From Flavobacterium sp. MFBS3-15 (lineage in GTDB: Bacteria; Bacteroidota; Bacteroidia; Flavobacteriales; Flavobacteriaceae), in assembly GCF_026107645.2 (NCBI RefSeq), contig NZ_JAPCHV010000019.1, positions 28,772-92,771 on the forward strand: DNA of 64,000 nucleotides, in the 5' to 3' direction. Below, in pieces: positions 42,440 through 50,529 of the stretch; positions within the stretch are counted from its first letter, which is position 1; every line of letters starts with the position of its first letter. Made by a program: the position numbers and the translations under genes. The notes under the pieces were generated by a model that was not told the DNA's origin, searched no databases, and saw only the letters and a program-made list of their open reading frames with translations.

Positions 42440-44059
42440 ATGAAATTCAGGTCACTTTACCTGTCGGCGGCCATTGCGCTTTTTCTTGCAAGCTGTGGCA
42501 GTACCAGGTCGATAACGGCAGAACCCATTGCCATAACCAAACCCATAGTTGCCAAAAAAGCAACGCTTACCGATAACCAGGAGCAACGCTGGAGCCACCT
42601 GGACCTTGTAAACGACACGATCCCAGGAATGAGTGTTGACAGGGCTTACGGACTATTAAAGAACAAGAAAGCTAACAAAGTGATTGTTGGGGTGATTGAT
42701 TCCGGAGTGGATATTGAGCATCCGGACCTTGCGCCTGTCATTTGGACAAACCCAAAGGAAATTGCAGGCAACGGCAAGGATGACGACAACAATGGCTATG
42801 TAGACGACATACACGGCTGGAACTTTTTGGGTGATGCTTACAACGAGAACTTAGAGTTGGTACGTATCATTAAAAAAGGCGATGACGGTTCGGCAACCTA
42901 CAAGAGGGCCAAGGCGGAATTTGACAAAGAAATACGCGAAACAAAGGCGGAAAAGCAAAAAATAGACTTCATTGCAGATGTAGATAAGATGTTCCAGCAG
43001 GGCATTGGCAAAAAAGACTATACGCTTGAAGACCTGAAAGCCTATAAGCCTAAGGACCCGAGACTTGCCGAAGTACAGCCTTACTTTATTGATATTTTTA
43101 CCGAAGTATCGCGCGAGGAGTTTAACGAGGAGATCCTGGGTGCCCAAAAACACTTTGAGGATGCCATGAACTACAACCTCAACCTGAAATTTGACGGGCG
43201 CAAGATTGTGGGCGACAACCCTGACGACATTAACGACCGTAACTATGGCAACAACAACGTTATTGGGCCCGACAGGGACAGTGCGCTGCACGGTACACAC
43301 GTCGCGGGCATCATCGCCCAGGTAAGGAACAACGGCCTTGGCGGCGATGGCGTAGCCAGCGATCATGTAAAGATTATGGCTGTGAGGGCGGTATCAAATG
43401 GTGATGAATATGACAAGGACATTGCGCTGGCCATTCGATATGCAGTAGATAACGGGGCAAAAGTGATTAACGGCAGCTTTGGCAAATACTATTCGCCACA
43501 CAGCGATTGGGTATATGATGCCATAAAATATGCAGCCGAAAAAGATGTGCTCATAGTTTTTGCCGCCGGTAACGAAAGCAAGGACCTGAATGCCGGTTCC
43601 ATTGAACGCTACCCTAACGACGACAGGCTTTCAGGCAAAGAGTTTACGGACAATGTGCTTACCGTTGGGGCCATCAATAACCCCTTCGATGAAAACCTGC
43701 TGGCCAACTTTTCGAACTATGGCAAGAATGACGTTGACGTATATGCTCCCGGAGTACGCATTTATGCCACCATCCCGGGCAATAAATACAAGTTTGAACA
43801 AGGCACATCGATGGCTTCGCCAAATGCTGCCGGTGTAGCTGCACTGATACGTGCTTACTATCCAGGCCTTACAGCGCCTCAGGTGAAGCACATCCTCATG
43901 GAATCAGGCCTTCCGGTTGATTTTGACGTTATCCTGAGCAAGGAAAGTCCGGAAGATGCCGACAAAACACGTTCGTTCAAAGAGCTTTCAAGGTCGGGAA
44001 GGATTGTTAATGCTTACAATGCCATTATCATGGCCGATAAGATGGCCGCGAAAAAATAA
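42440..44059 (+). CDS. Subtilisin-like (S8) serine protease lipoprotein
   Basis: The 539-residue protein has a lipobox ending at Cys19 (LASCGS) and the complete S8 triad. Asp87 lies in GVIDSGVDIEHPDL, His284 in HGTHVAGI and Ser457 in GTSMASPNAAGVAAL. The oxyanion Asn lies in the AAGNESKD region. An insert of nearly 200 residues between Asp and His (about 100-280), rich in charged helix, is larger than in plain subtilisins but usual in Bacteroidota members. It is probably anchored to the outer membrane or exported. A terminator separates it from the aminopeptidase gene. Confidence 0.93.
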   Translation: MKFRSLYLSAAIALFLASCGSTRSITAEPIAITKPIVAKKATLTDNQEQRWSHLDLVNDTIPGMSVDRAYGLLKNKKANKVIVGVIDSGVDIEHPDLAPVIWTNPKEIAGNGKDDDNNGYVDDIHGWNFLGDAYNENLELVRIIKKGDDGSATYKRAKAEFDKEIRETKAEKQKIDFIADVDKMFQQGIGKKDYTLEDLKAYKPKDPRLAEVQPYFIDIFTEVSREEFNEEILGAQKHFEDAMNYNLNLKFDGRKIVGDNPDDINDRNYGNNNVIGPDRDSALHGTHVAGIIAQVRNNGLGGDGVASDHVKIMAVRAVSNGDEYDKDIALAIRYAVDNGAKVINGSFGKYYSPHSDWVYDAIKYAAEKDVLIVFAAGNESKDLNAGSIERYPNDDRLSGKEFTDNVLTVGAINNPFDENLLANFSNYGKNDVDVYAPGVRIYATIPGNKYKFEQGTSMASPNAAGVAALIRAYYPGLTAPQVKHILMESGLPVDFDVILSKESPEDADKTRSFKELSRSGRIVNAYNAIIMADKMAAKK

Positions 44060-44078
44060 TTGTTACAAAACATTTTGG

Positions 44079-44107
44079 CGGAAGGGCGAAATCCCTTCCG
44101 TTTTTTT
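44079..44107 (+). terminator. Terminator between S8 protease and M1 aminopeptidase genes
   Basis: CGGAAGGG pairs with CCCTTCCG around a six-base loop and is followed by TTTTTTT. The next start codon is only 12 bases further, so the downstream gene may depend on read-through or on a promoter overlapping the hairpin. Confidence 0.85.
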
Positions 44108-44118
44108 ATTTTTAACCC

Positions 44119-46017
44119 ATGAAAAAGTTACTATTAGCAGCATTGCTATCGGCTTCAGGCCTTTTTGCACAGCACAACCCCAACTCGGGTTACTGGCAGC
44201 AGCACGTGGATTACAAGATGGACGTAACCATGGATGTAAAAACATACAAGTATTCCGGCAAGCAGGAACTGGTATATACCAATAACTCGCCCGACACGCT
44301 GTACCGCGTTTTTTACCACTTGTATAACAACGCATTCCAGCCCGGCAGCGAAATGGATGCAAGGCTAAAGCATATACCGGATCCCGATGGAAGGATGGTA
44401 AAAACTTTTAAAACCGCAGAGAAAACAGTAAAGGAAAGCCGGATCAGCGCATTGAAACCTAATGAGATAGGATATCTTAAAATCACCAACCTAAAGCAGG
44501 ACGGCGCCGATCTTCGGAGCAAAGTGGCAGGCACGGTACTGGAGGTAGAACTGGCAAAGCCTTTATATCCGGGCAAGGCTACGACCTTTACATTGAATTT
44601 TGAAGGGCAGGTACCGGTACAGGTGCGCCGCAGCGGCAGGAACAATGCCGAAGGTGTAGCACTGTCAATGACCCAATGGTACCCTAAAATGGCCGAATAT
44701 GATTTTGAAGGATGGCATGCTAACCCTTACATTGCCCGTGAATTCCATGGTGTATGGGGTAATTTTGATGTAAAGATCACCATTGACAAAACCTACACTA
44801 TTGGCGGTACGGGCTACCTGCAAAACAAGAACGAAATAGGCAAAGGCTACGAAGATGAAGGTGTGGTTGTAAAGTATCCGAAGAAGGTTAAGACACTTAC
44901 CTGGCATTTTAATGCACCGATGGTACACGATTTTGCCTGGGCCGCCGACCCGAATTTTGCGCACGACAAGATAGTGGGCGACAACAATACCGAATTGCAT
45001 TTCCTTTATAAAAACACCCCTGAAACCGTTGAAGGATGGAAAAAGCTGCAGCCGAAAACCGCTGAGATACTGGCTTTCTATAACAAAACCGTTGGCAATT
45101 ACCCATACAAGCAATACTCTGTGATACAAGGTGGCGACGGCGGTATGGAGTATGCCATGTGTACGCTTATTACCGGGCGTTCCTACCAGGGCCTTGTAGA
45201 GGTTACCGCTCACGAATTCGGGCACTCATGGTTCCAGCATGTGCTGGCCTCCAACGAATCGAAGCACGGATGGATGGACGAGGGCTTTACATCATACATC
45301 GAGGCGCTGGCCATGGAGGCTGTTATGCCGCCTGTGGTGAAAGAAGGTGAAGAAGAGCCAAACCCGTTCAAAGGCACCTACTCAGCCTACTTTTCGATGG
45401 TAAGAAGCGGAAAAGAACAGCCGCTGACCACGCATGCCGACCGTTTTGATACAAACAGGCTGTACAGCATTGCGTCGTATGTTAAAGGTGAAATATTCCT
45501 GGCCCAGTTAGGGTATGTCATTGGTCAGGATAAGCTGGCACAAACACTGAAGCGTTTTTATGCCGACTATAAGTTTACGCATCCAACCCCTATGGACATA
45601 AAGCGTACAGCCGAGAAAGTGAGCGGTGCGCACCTGGACTGGTACCTGACAGACTGGTGCCAAACCACAAATACTATTGATTACGGAATCAAAGAAATTG
45701 CCGAGGCAGGGAACGCAACCAAAATTACGCTGGAGCGCATAGGCCGCATGCCGATGCCTATCGACATCATTGTGGCCTTTGAGGATGGCACCCAGGAAAG
45801 TTACCACATTCCACTTGAAATGATGCGTTATGTAAAGGACAACCCTTATCCCAACCTGAAGCGCAACGTACTTGCTGCATGGGACTGGGGACACCAAACC
45901 TATGAGTTTACCATCGACAGGGCGAAAGCAACCATTCAGGTATTTGTTATTGACCCGACAGAGCTTATGGCTGATGTAAACAAAGAAAACAATGCATACA
46001 TAAGGGGGGCGAATTAA
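44119..46017 (+). CDS. M1-family metallo-aminopeptidase
   Basis: The 632-residue exported zinc peptidase has a signal peptide (1-17, LFAQ). The HExxH-x18-E site is HEFGH at 365-369 with Glu388 in WMDEGFTSYIE, and the upstream GGMEYAMCTL segment is the exopeptidase motif of the family. A Tyr in IASYVKGEIF follows, matching the transition-state Tyr region. It removes N-terminal residues from peptides, probably in the periplasm. Length and motifs are complete. Confidence 0.95.
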   Translation: MKKLLLAALLSASGLFAQHNPNSGYWQQHVDYKMDVTMDVKTYKYSGKQELVYTNNSPDTLYRVFYHLYNNAFQPGSEMDARLKHIPDPDGRMVKTFKTAEKTVKESRISALKPNEIGYLKITNLKQDGADLRSKVAGTVLEVELAKPLYPGKATTFTLNFEGQVPVQVRRSGRNNAEGVALSMTQWYPKMAEYDFEGWHANPYIAREFHGVWGNFDVKITIDKTYTIGGTGYLQNKNEIGKGYEDEGVVVKYPKKVKTLTWHFNAPMVHDFAWAADPNFAHDKIVGDNNTELHFLYKNTPETVEGWKKLQPKTAEILAFYNKTVGNYPYKQYSVIQGGDGGMEYAMCTLITGRSYQGLVEVTAHEFGHSWFQHVLASNESKHGWMDEGFTSYIEALAMEAVMPPVVKEGEEEPNPFKGTYSAYFSMVRSGKEQPLTTHADRFDTNRLYSIASYVKGEIFLAQLGYVIGQDKLAQTLKRFYADYKFTHPTPMDIKRTAEKVSGAHLDWYLTDWCQTTNTIDYGIKEIAEAGNATKITLERIGRMPMPIDIIVAFEDGTQESYHIPLEMMRYVKDNPYPNLKRNVLAAWDWGHQTYEFTIDRAKATIQVFVIDPTELMADVNKENNAYIRGAN

Positions 46018-46045
46018 AATTTCAAAATGCAAATTCCAAATAGCG

Positions 46046-46075
46046 AAGCGGTACCGGTAATGGGTGCCGCTTTTT
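46046..46075 (+). terminator. Terminator of the M1 aminopeptidase gene
   Basis: AAGCGGTACC and GGGTGCCGCTT pair around a short loop, followed by TTTTTG. Confidence 0.8.
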
Positions 46076-46094
46076 GTTTACAATAAAACGAAAA

Positions 46095-46123
46095 AACCTC
46101 CGGTTGTTGCGGACCGGAGGTTT
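46095..46123 (-). terminator. Minus-strand terminator of an unassigned transcript
   Basis: AACCTCCGGT and ACCGGAGGTT form a 10-pair stem around an 8-base loop, followed on the minus strand by TTTTCG. There is no annotated minus-strand gene between it and 46524, where the S24 regulator gene has its own terminator, so a short RNA or small ORF is implied. Confidence 0.7.
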
Positions 46124-46202
46124 GTGAAAACAGATAAAATAGATAAAAACCTGTTTTGCTATGGATATATATAGGCGCTAAAGTTTCGGGTTAGTTCGAC
46201 TC

Positions 46203-46280
46203 TTAGCTGGTTGAGCATTGTTTGGCCACCTTTTTCCCTGCCGCCTCTTCTGATTTTATTTTGTTATCAGGCTTTAACAT
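46203..46280 (-). CDS. Candidate 25-aa ORF upstream of an orphan terminator
   Basis: ATG 46280 to TAA 46203 encodes 25 residues (MLKPDNKIKSEEAAGKKVAK, then QCSTS); the frame is also open for eight codons upstream, including a Cys-Pro. The peptide is highly charged. No exact TANNTTTG lies just upstream, so expression is unproven. The rest of the gap from 46018 to 46577 holds terminators and AT-rich DNA without a recognisable gene. Confidence 0.3.
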   Translation of the reverse strand: MLKPDNKIKSEEAAGKKVAKQCSTS

Positions 46281-46523
46281 ATTTGCCGGGCAGTAGGTGT
46301 AGAGTTATGCCATATATCATGACAATATGCAAGCATAATACCTGAATTTCTGCTTAAACCGAATTTATCTGATTTTAATTCGATAATTTATTGAAATACA
46401 ACAATTTAAAAAAATATTTACAAATTGTCAGCCATTACTGCTTTACATGCGAGATTGTGGAATTTTGTGGAAACCTGTAGAGAGTTTGTGTAGAATGGAA
46501 GCATTTCGGCACCCATTGAACGG

Positions 46524-46558
46524 AAAAGGCCTGACAGATTTGAAATTGTCAGGCCTTA
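46524..46558 (-). terminator. Terminator of the S24 regulator gene
   Basis: AAGGCCTGACA and TGTCAGGCCTT form an 11-pair stem around a 10-base loop, followed on the minus strand by TTCC. It lies about 20 bases after the stop. Confidence 0.8.
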
Positions 46559-46577
46559 AACGAAAAGTTTATGCTGA

Positions 46578-47264
46578 TTAGTTCATCGCATTCATCCTGA
46601 TGCTCGCCTTAACCAGTGCAAGCGCCCTGATCTTGTCCATTTCTACATCCTTGGGCTGGTGCCTTTGGTTTTCGCTTACCAGCTTTACGCAGCCGGGATA
46701 CTCGGAACGCTGAACATATTTCACGGTAATATACTCTTCACCTCCGCCCATATCAATACCAAGCAGGTACATTTCGCCCCAAAAGATGCCATTCTGTATG
46801 TCATGCACTTCCTTGTACATTACAATATCGCCACTTTTTAGCAGCGGATCCATACTGTCACCGGTTACATATACGGCACCGTCGCATTTTGGCAGGTGCG
46901 GAATAGAAATGTGGTCCACGGGTTTCTGGGCATTGCTGTTGGCAAATATCGGCACAAGCCCCGCCACGGCTTCCAAATCGTAAAGTGGTATCTGCTGGCT
47001 TTCAACCGTGGTATCGGTCTTGAGGCGGTAGGTTTTTACGTTGGGTCCGTCATTGGTAAACATGTCGCCCTCGCCGGTAAGCAGCCATCCGGGATTGATG
47101 TCGGGGTAAGTGGCCAAAATTTTTTCCAACACGTTCGACCCGATGCTCTTGCCATCCTTTACCGCTTTGGAAATACTGCCCCTGCTTGCGCCCAGGCTGT
47201 TCTCAAATGCATAATAGCTGATCCCTTTCGCTTCGATATACTCTCCTAACCTGTATGATACCAT
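46578..47264 (-). CDS. LexA/CI-type transcriptional regulator (XRE HTH plus S24 peptidase)
   Basis: The 228-residue protein has an N-terminal helix-turn-helix (about 4-55; FENSLGASRGSISKAVKDG) and a C-terminal S24 domain (about 90-225). Catalytic Ser137 lies in VTGDSMDPLLKSGDIV and Lys182 in ITVKYVQRS. An Ala-Gly bond at 101-102 (AVAGLVP) lies 36 residues before the Ser, as in self-cleaving LexA and CI. It is therefore probably a repressor inactivated by self-cleavage, for example with RecA. There are no phage genes around. It is divergent from rnpA, and palindromes lie in the gap. Confidence 0.88.
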   Translation of the reverse strand: MVSYRLGEYIEAKGISYYAFENSLGASRGSISKAVKDGKSIGSNVLEKILATYPDINPGWLLTGEGDMFTNDGPNVKTYRLKTDTTVESQQIPLYDLEAVAGLVPIFANSNAQKPVDHISIPHLPKCDGAVYVTGDSMDPLLKSGDIVMYKEVHDIQNGIFWGEMYLLGIDMGGGEEYITVKYVQRSEYPGCVKLVSENQRHQPKDVEMDKIRALALVKASIRMNAMN

Positions 47265-47276
47265 GATATTATTATT

Positions 47277-47322
47277 TTATTGCAATAATAAGAAAATAAT
47301 CTTTTAAAACGATAAAAATCGT
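47277..47322. promoter_or_regulatory. Candidate operators in the S24 regulator/rnpA gap
   Basis: TTATTGCAATAA (47277-47288) is a perfect 12-base palindrome 13 bases upstream of the regulator start. ACGAT-AAAA-ATCGT (47309-47322) is a perfect interrupted palindrome 29 bases before the rnpA -7 box. They fit dimeric HTH binding sites; ownership is inference. Confidence 0.4.
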
Positions 47323-47350
47323 GTATAAAATCTTTCTGCGCTAAAAAATG

Positions 47351-47358
47351 TACCTTTG
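47351..47358 (+). promoter_or_regulatory. -7 box of rnpA, leaving almost no leader
   Basis: TACCTTTG matches TANNTTTG exactly. Transcription from it should start near 47364-47366, at the ATG of rnpA (47365). A TTG within this box is in frame with rnpA but cannot serve as start. Confidence 0.5.
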
Positions 47359-47364
47359 CCGCCG

Positions 47365-47745
47365 ATGGAAAACAGGCGTTATACATATCCGCGGGAGGAA
47401 AAGCTGAAAAGCCGCACAACGATTGACCTTTTGTTCACACAGGGAAAATCGGTGTCAAAATACCCGTTGCGCCTGGTGTATGTGCCGCAACCTGAAGAAG
47501 GCGCCAACATGCAGATTGGCGTTTCGGTTTCCAAAAAATACTTCAAAAAAGCATCCGACCGCAACTACTTCAAGCGGGTATTGCGCGAAACCTACCGCCA
47601 CCACAAGCACATTTTGGCCGAAGCTACCGATAAGCCTTACGCCATGATGTTTTTATACCAAACCAAAGACCGGTTATCGTTTGACGAAATAAACGCCAAA
47701 ACGGTACAGCTTTTTGAGAAGTTCGCGGCGCAGGAGAATTTGTAA
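47365..47745 (+). CDS. rnpA: Ribonuclease P protein component
   Basis: I start at ATG 47365, giving 126 residues beginning MENRRYTYPREEKLKSR. Family features are FTQGKSVSKYPLRLVY, then QIGVSVSKKYFKKASDRNYFKRVLRETYR, the arginine-rich RNR-like motif region. The protein binds the RNase P RNA and helps it cut 5' leaders of tRNA precursors. rpmH, its common neighbour, is not here. Length and the RNA-binding motif are normal. Confidence 0.95.
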   Translation: MENRRYTYPREEKLKSRTTIDLLFTQGKSVSKYPLRLVYVPQPEEGANMQIGVSVSKKYFKKASDRNYFKRVLRETYRHHKHILAEATDKPYAMMFLYQTKDRLSFDEINAKTVQLFEKFAAQENL

Positions 47746-47809
47746 AGAGGCTTCTTTACGGACCATTCAAACTTTAACCCCAAAAAACCATATTTACAAA
47801 AACATCCCG

Positions 47810-47817
47810 TAAATTTG
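47810..47817 (+). promoter_or_regulatory. -7 box of the sufS unit
   Basis: TAAATTTG is an exact TANNTTTG match, 64 bases before sufS. It means that the second suf block has its own promoter. Confidence 0.45.
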
Positions 47818-47881
47818 CATGGGCAAAGGTTATAGCGTTTTTATTGTTTATAATCCATTGCTGTAATCAAGGAAATATATC

Positions 47882-49096
47882 ATGTTAGACATACAAAAAA
47901 TAAGGGCTGATTTCCCCATATTGGACCAAAAGGTAAATGGAAAGCCCCTTGTTTATTTTGACAATGCCGCCACATCGCAAAAGCCACAGCAGGTTATCGA
48001 TGCAATAGGCAGTTACTACGGAACCATCAACGCCAACATCCACCGTGGGGTGCATACGCTCAGCCAGCTGGCAACGGATGCGTATGAGGCTTCGCGCAAG
48101 ACCATCCAAACGCACATCAATGCCAAACATCCTTATGAAGTGCTGTTCACCGCCGGGACTACACACGGCATTAACCTTGTAGCAAACGGTTTTGCGCAGT
48201 TTGTAAAGGCGGGCGATGAGGTAATGATCTCGGCCATGGAGCACCACAGCAACATTGTGCCGTGGCAAATGCTTTGCGAACGTACAGGAGGCAGGCTGGT
48301 AGTGATCCCGATGAACGAAAAAGGCGAGCTTATCATTGAAGAATTTGAGGGGCTGCTTTCGGAGAAAACGAAGATTGTGGCAGTGAACCACATTTCGAAT
48401 TCCCTAGGCACCATCAATCCTATAAAGCACATCATTGATAAAGCCCACATTGTAGGGGCTGCTGTCCTCATAGACGGCGCACAGGCGGCGCCGCACATGA
48501 AGGTGGACGTTCAGGCGCTTGACTGCGACTTTTATGCCATATCGGGCCATAAAGCCTGCGGGCCTACCGGAAGCGGTATATTGTACGGTAAGGAGGAATG
48601 GCTCGAAAAGCTGCCGCCCTACCAGGGCGGGGGAGAGATGATAAAGGAAGTAACCTTTGCCAAAACTACTTATGCAGGCCTGCCGCACAAGTTCGAGGCC
48701 GGTACGCCACACATAGAGGGCGGTATCGTGCTTGGCACGGCGATTGATTATCTTAATTCAGTTGGGTTTGACAACATTGCAGCCTACGAACAGGAACTGC
48801 TGGACTATGGCGTCCAAAAGCTGTCGGAGATCGACGGGATGCAGTTTGTAGGCACGGCAGCCAAAAAAGCATCTGTAATATCGTTCAACCTCCTGGGTAT
48901 CCACCCGTATGACATTGGGGCGATAGTTGACAAAATGGGCATCGCGGTGCGAACGGGCCATCACTGCACGCAGCCGGTTATGGAGTTTTTCCAGATACCC
49001 GGTACAGTAAGGGCATCATTCGCTTTTTATAATACGACAGAAGAAATCGACGCATTGGCAGAAGCCGTGAAGAAGGCACAGCGGATGTTATCGTAA
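47882..49096 (+). CDS. sufS: Cysteine desulfurase SufS
   Basis: The 404-residue PLP enzyme takes sulfur from cysteine for Fe-S assembly. It shows VYFDNAATSQKP near the N-terminus, TAGTTHGINLVANGF and the strand-turn ISAMEHHSNIVPWQ. The PLP Lys224 lies in ISGHKACGPTGSG and the sulfur-accepting Cys362 in RTGHHCTQPVM. The short RTGHHCTQP loop places it in the group II (SufS) class, which works with SufE. The usual partners sufBCD are 12.7 kb away on the other strand. Confidence 0.97.
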   Translation: MLDIQKIRADFPILDQKVNGKPLVYFDNAATSQKPQQVIDAIGSYYGTINANIHRGVHTLSQLATDAYEASRKTIQTHINAKHPYEVLFTAGTTHGINLVANGFAQFVKAGDEVMISAMEHHSNIVPWQMLCERTGGRLVVIPMNEKGELIIEEFEGLLSEKTKIVAVNHISNSLGTINPIKHIIDKAHIVGAAVLIDGAQAAPHMKVDVQALDCDFYAISGHKACGPTGSGILYGKEEWLEKLPPYQGGGEMIKEVTFAKTTYAGLPHKFEAGTPHIEGGIVLGTAIDYLNSVGFDNIAAYEQELLDYGVQKLSEIDGMQFVGTAAKKASVISFNLLGIHPYDIGAIVDKMGIAVRTGHHCTQPVMEFFQIPGTVRASFAFYNTTEEIDALAEAVKKAQRMLS

Positions 49097-49245
49097 TTAC
49101 AGTTAAGAAAAGCGGTAGAGGCGTAGCATGCTATGCCAGTACAAGGGTATAACCGCTCATTATAATAGAGAATGCAGGAGCTTTTAATGGATAAATTAGT
49201 AACTTTAAATAAAAATAATCACCATTTGCGCCGTAGATAAACGGC

Positions 49246-49302
49246 GTGAGTGTAGCTCCTCCCACCTCTCTCTTTCGGAGAGGGGGGATGGGGGTGAGGT
49301 CA
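49246..49302. repeat. Half-size copy of the GACCTCACCCC element
   Basis: GTGAGTGTAGCTCCTCCCAC and CTCTCTCTTTCGGAGAGGGG lead to GGGGGTGAGGTC, like the outer half of the element at 12.84 kb. It ends 11 bases before the start codon of the next lipoprotein gene. The gap from 49097 holds no gene. Confidence 0.65.
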
Positions 49303-49313
49303 AAACAAAACAC

Positions 49314-49757
49314 ATGAAAAAAATAGTCGTAATCATCCTTGTGGTCCTTTTGGCAGCAGCCATGGTATTCGGTTGCTCATCATCAAAGTCATCGTCAAAA
49401 ATGGAAGGCAAACAAATAACCTTTGAATACAAAGCCTACACGCGAGGCTCCAATCTCAGCTATGTGGTCACCAAAGATTCGATTGTGCACAAAGAAAGCA
49501 TGATGGGTGAGATAACGACCTACAAAGATAAAACAGACAATGACGAATGGGACGAACTGCTTGCTGCCACAGAAAAGATCGACCTGGCAAAGCTTGAAAC
49601 CTTTGAGGCGCCTACCAAAAAGCACCAGTTTGACGGCGCTCTGGCTGCCACGCTGAAGGTGATTGTTGATGGCAAAGAGTACCACACCATGACATTTGAC
49701 CACGGCAACCCACCGGTGGAGGTAAAGGAGTTAGTTACTAACATTACAGCACTGTAA
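49314..49757 (+). CDS. Hypothetical lipoprotein between sufS and sufE
   Basis: The 147-residue protein has a lipobox ending at Cys21 (MVFGC), a Ser/Lys linker, and a beta-rich domain with ITFEYKAYTRGSNLSYVV, DNDEWDELLAATEKIDL and EYHTMTFDHGNPPVEVKEL. I do not recognise a named family. It lies between the cysteine desulfurase and its sulfur acceptor, 8 bases before sufE, yet as a lipoprotein it cannot meet them in the cytosol. Confidence 0.7.
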   Translation: MKKIVVIILVVLLAAAMVFGCSSSKSSSKMEGKQITFEYKAYTRGSNLSYVVTKDSIVHKESMMGEITTYKDKTDNDEWDELLAATEKIDLAKLETFEAPTKKHQFDGALAATLKVIVDGKEYHTMTFDHGNPPVEVKELVTNITAL

Positions 49758-49765
49758 AGAAAATA

Positions 49766-50185
49766 ATGAATATAAAAGAGATACAGGACGAGATCATTGA
49801 TGAGTTCTCGATGTTTGATGAATGGGATGAACGCTACCAGTATGTTATCGACCTGGGCAAGACGCTTCCGCTAATCGACGAACAATACAAGACCGAGGAA
49901 AATATCATCAAGGGCTGCCAGAGTAAGGTATGGCTGCATGGCGAGCAGCAGGATGGCAATATAGTATTTACTGCAGATAGCGATGCGATACTGACCAAGG
50001 GCATCATCGCGATACTGATACGCGTGTTCTCCAATCAAAAGCCTGCCGACATATTGGATGCCGATACGGCCTTCATTGACGAGATAGGGCTGAAGGAGCA
50101 TCTTTCGCCTACGCGCGCTAACGGGCTGGTATCGATGATCAAGCAAATAAAAATGTATGCACTGGCGTTTAGCGCCAAAAATTAA
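49766..50185 (+). CDS. sufE: Sulfur acceptor SufE
   Basis: The 139-residue protein has the active-site Cys51 in IIKGCQSKVWLHGEQQ, the conserved WDERYQYVIDLGKTLP N-terminal segment and a C-terminal helix SPTRANGLVSMIKQIK. It takes persulfide from SufS and hands it to SufB. It lies eight bases after the lipoprotein gene and six before the DUF59 gene, in one transcript. Confidence 0.96.
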   Translation: MNIKEIQDEIIDEFSMFDEWDERYQYVIDLGKTLPLIDEQYKTEENIIKGCQSKVWLHGEQQDGNIVFTADSDAILTKGIIAILIRVFSNQKPADILDADTAFIDEIGLKEHLSPTRANGLVSMIKQIKMYALAFSAKN

Positions 50186-50191
50186 ATCACA

Positions 50192-50515
50192 ATGGAACAC
50201 GAAATGGACACCGCACAACTGGGCGAAGAGATAGTAAAGGTACTTAAGGGCATTTACGATCCGGAGATACCTGTGGATATTTACGAACTGGGGCTGATAT
50301 ATGATGTTATGGTAAACACGGACAATGAGGTGAAAATATTGATGACCCTTACCTCTCCGAACTGCCCCGTAGCCGAAAGCCTGCCGCAGGAAGTGCAGGA
50401 CAAGGTAAAAAAGATTGAGGGAATAAAGGACGTGGAGGTGGAAATCACCTTCGACCCGCCGTGGACCCGCGACCTGATGAGCGAAGAAGCAAAGCTGGAG
50501 CTGGGGATGTTGTAA
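50192..50515 (+). CDS. DUF59/MIP18-family Fe-S assembly protein (SufT-like)
   Basis: The 107-residue protein shows VLKGIYDPEIPVDIYELGLIYD in outline, the acid-Pro signature of DUF59, then MTLTSPNCPVAESLP with a conserved Cys, and the C-terminal DPPWTRDLMSEEAK. Members named SufT or MIP18 help mature Fe-S proteins. The suf context supports this. No separate ATPase domain is present. Confidence 0.92.
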   Translation: MEHEMDTAQLGEEIVKVLKGIYDPEIPVDIYELGLIYDVMVNTDNEVKILMTLTSPNCPVAESLPQEVQDKVKKIEGIKDVEVEITFDPPWTRDLMSEEAKLELGML

Positions 50516-50529
50516 AGTTTTCGCAGTTG

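Noticed and set aside
46180..46240. tRNA- or tmRNA-like piece (TTCGACTC followed by TTAGCTGGTTGAGC)
   Set aside because: No acceptor stem, anticodon arm and T arm can be fitted in the right order, and no CCA end is present.
46578..47264. Prophage signalled by the CI/LexA-like repressor
   Set aside because: There is no integrase, terminase, capsid or other phage gene nearby; neighbours are rnpA and peptidase genes.
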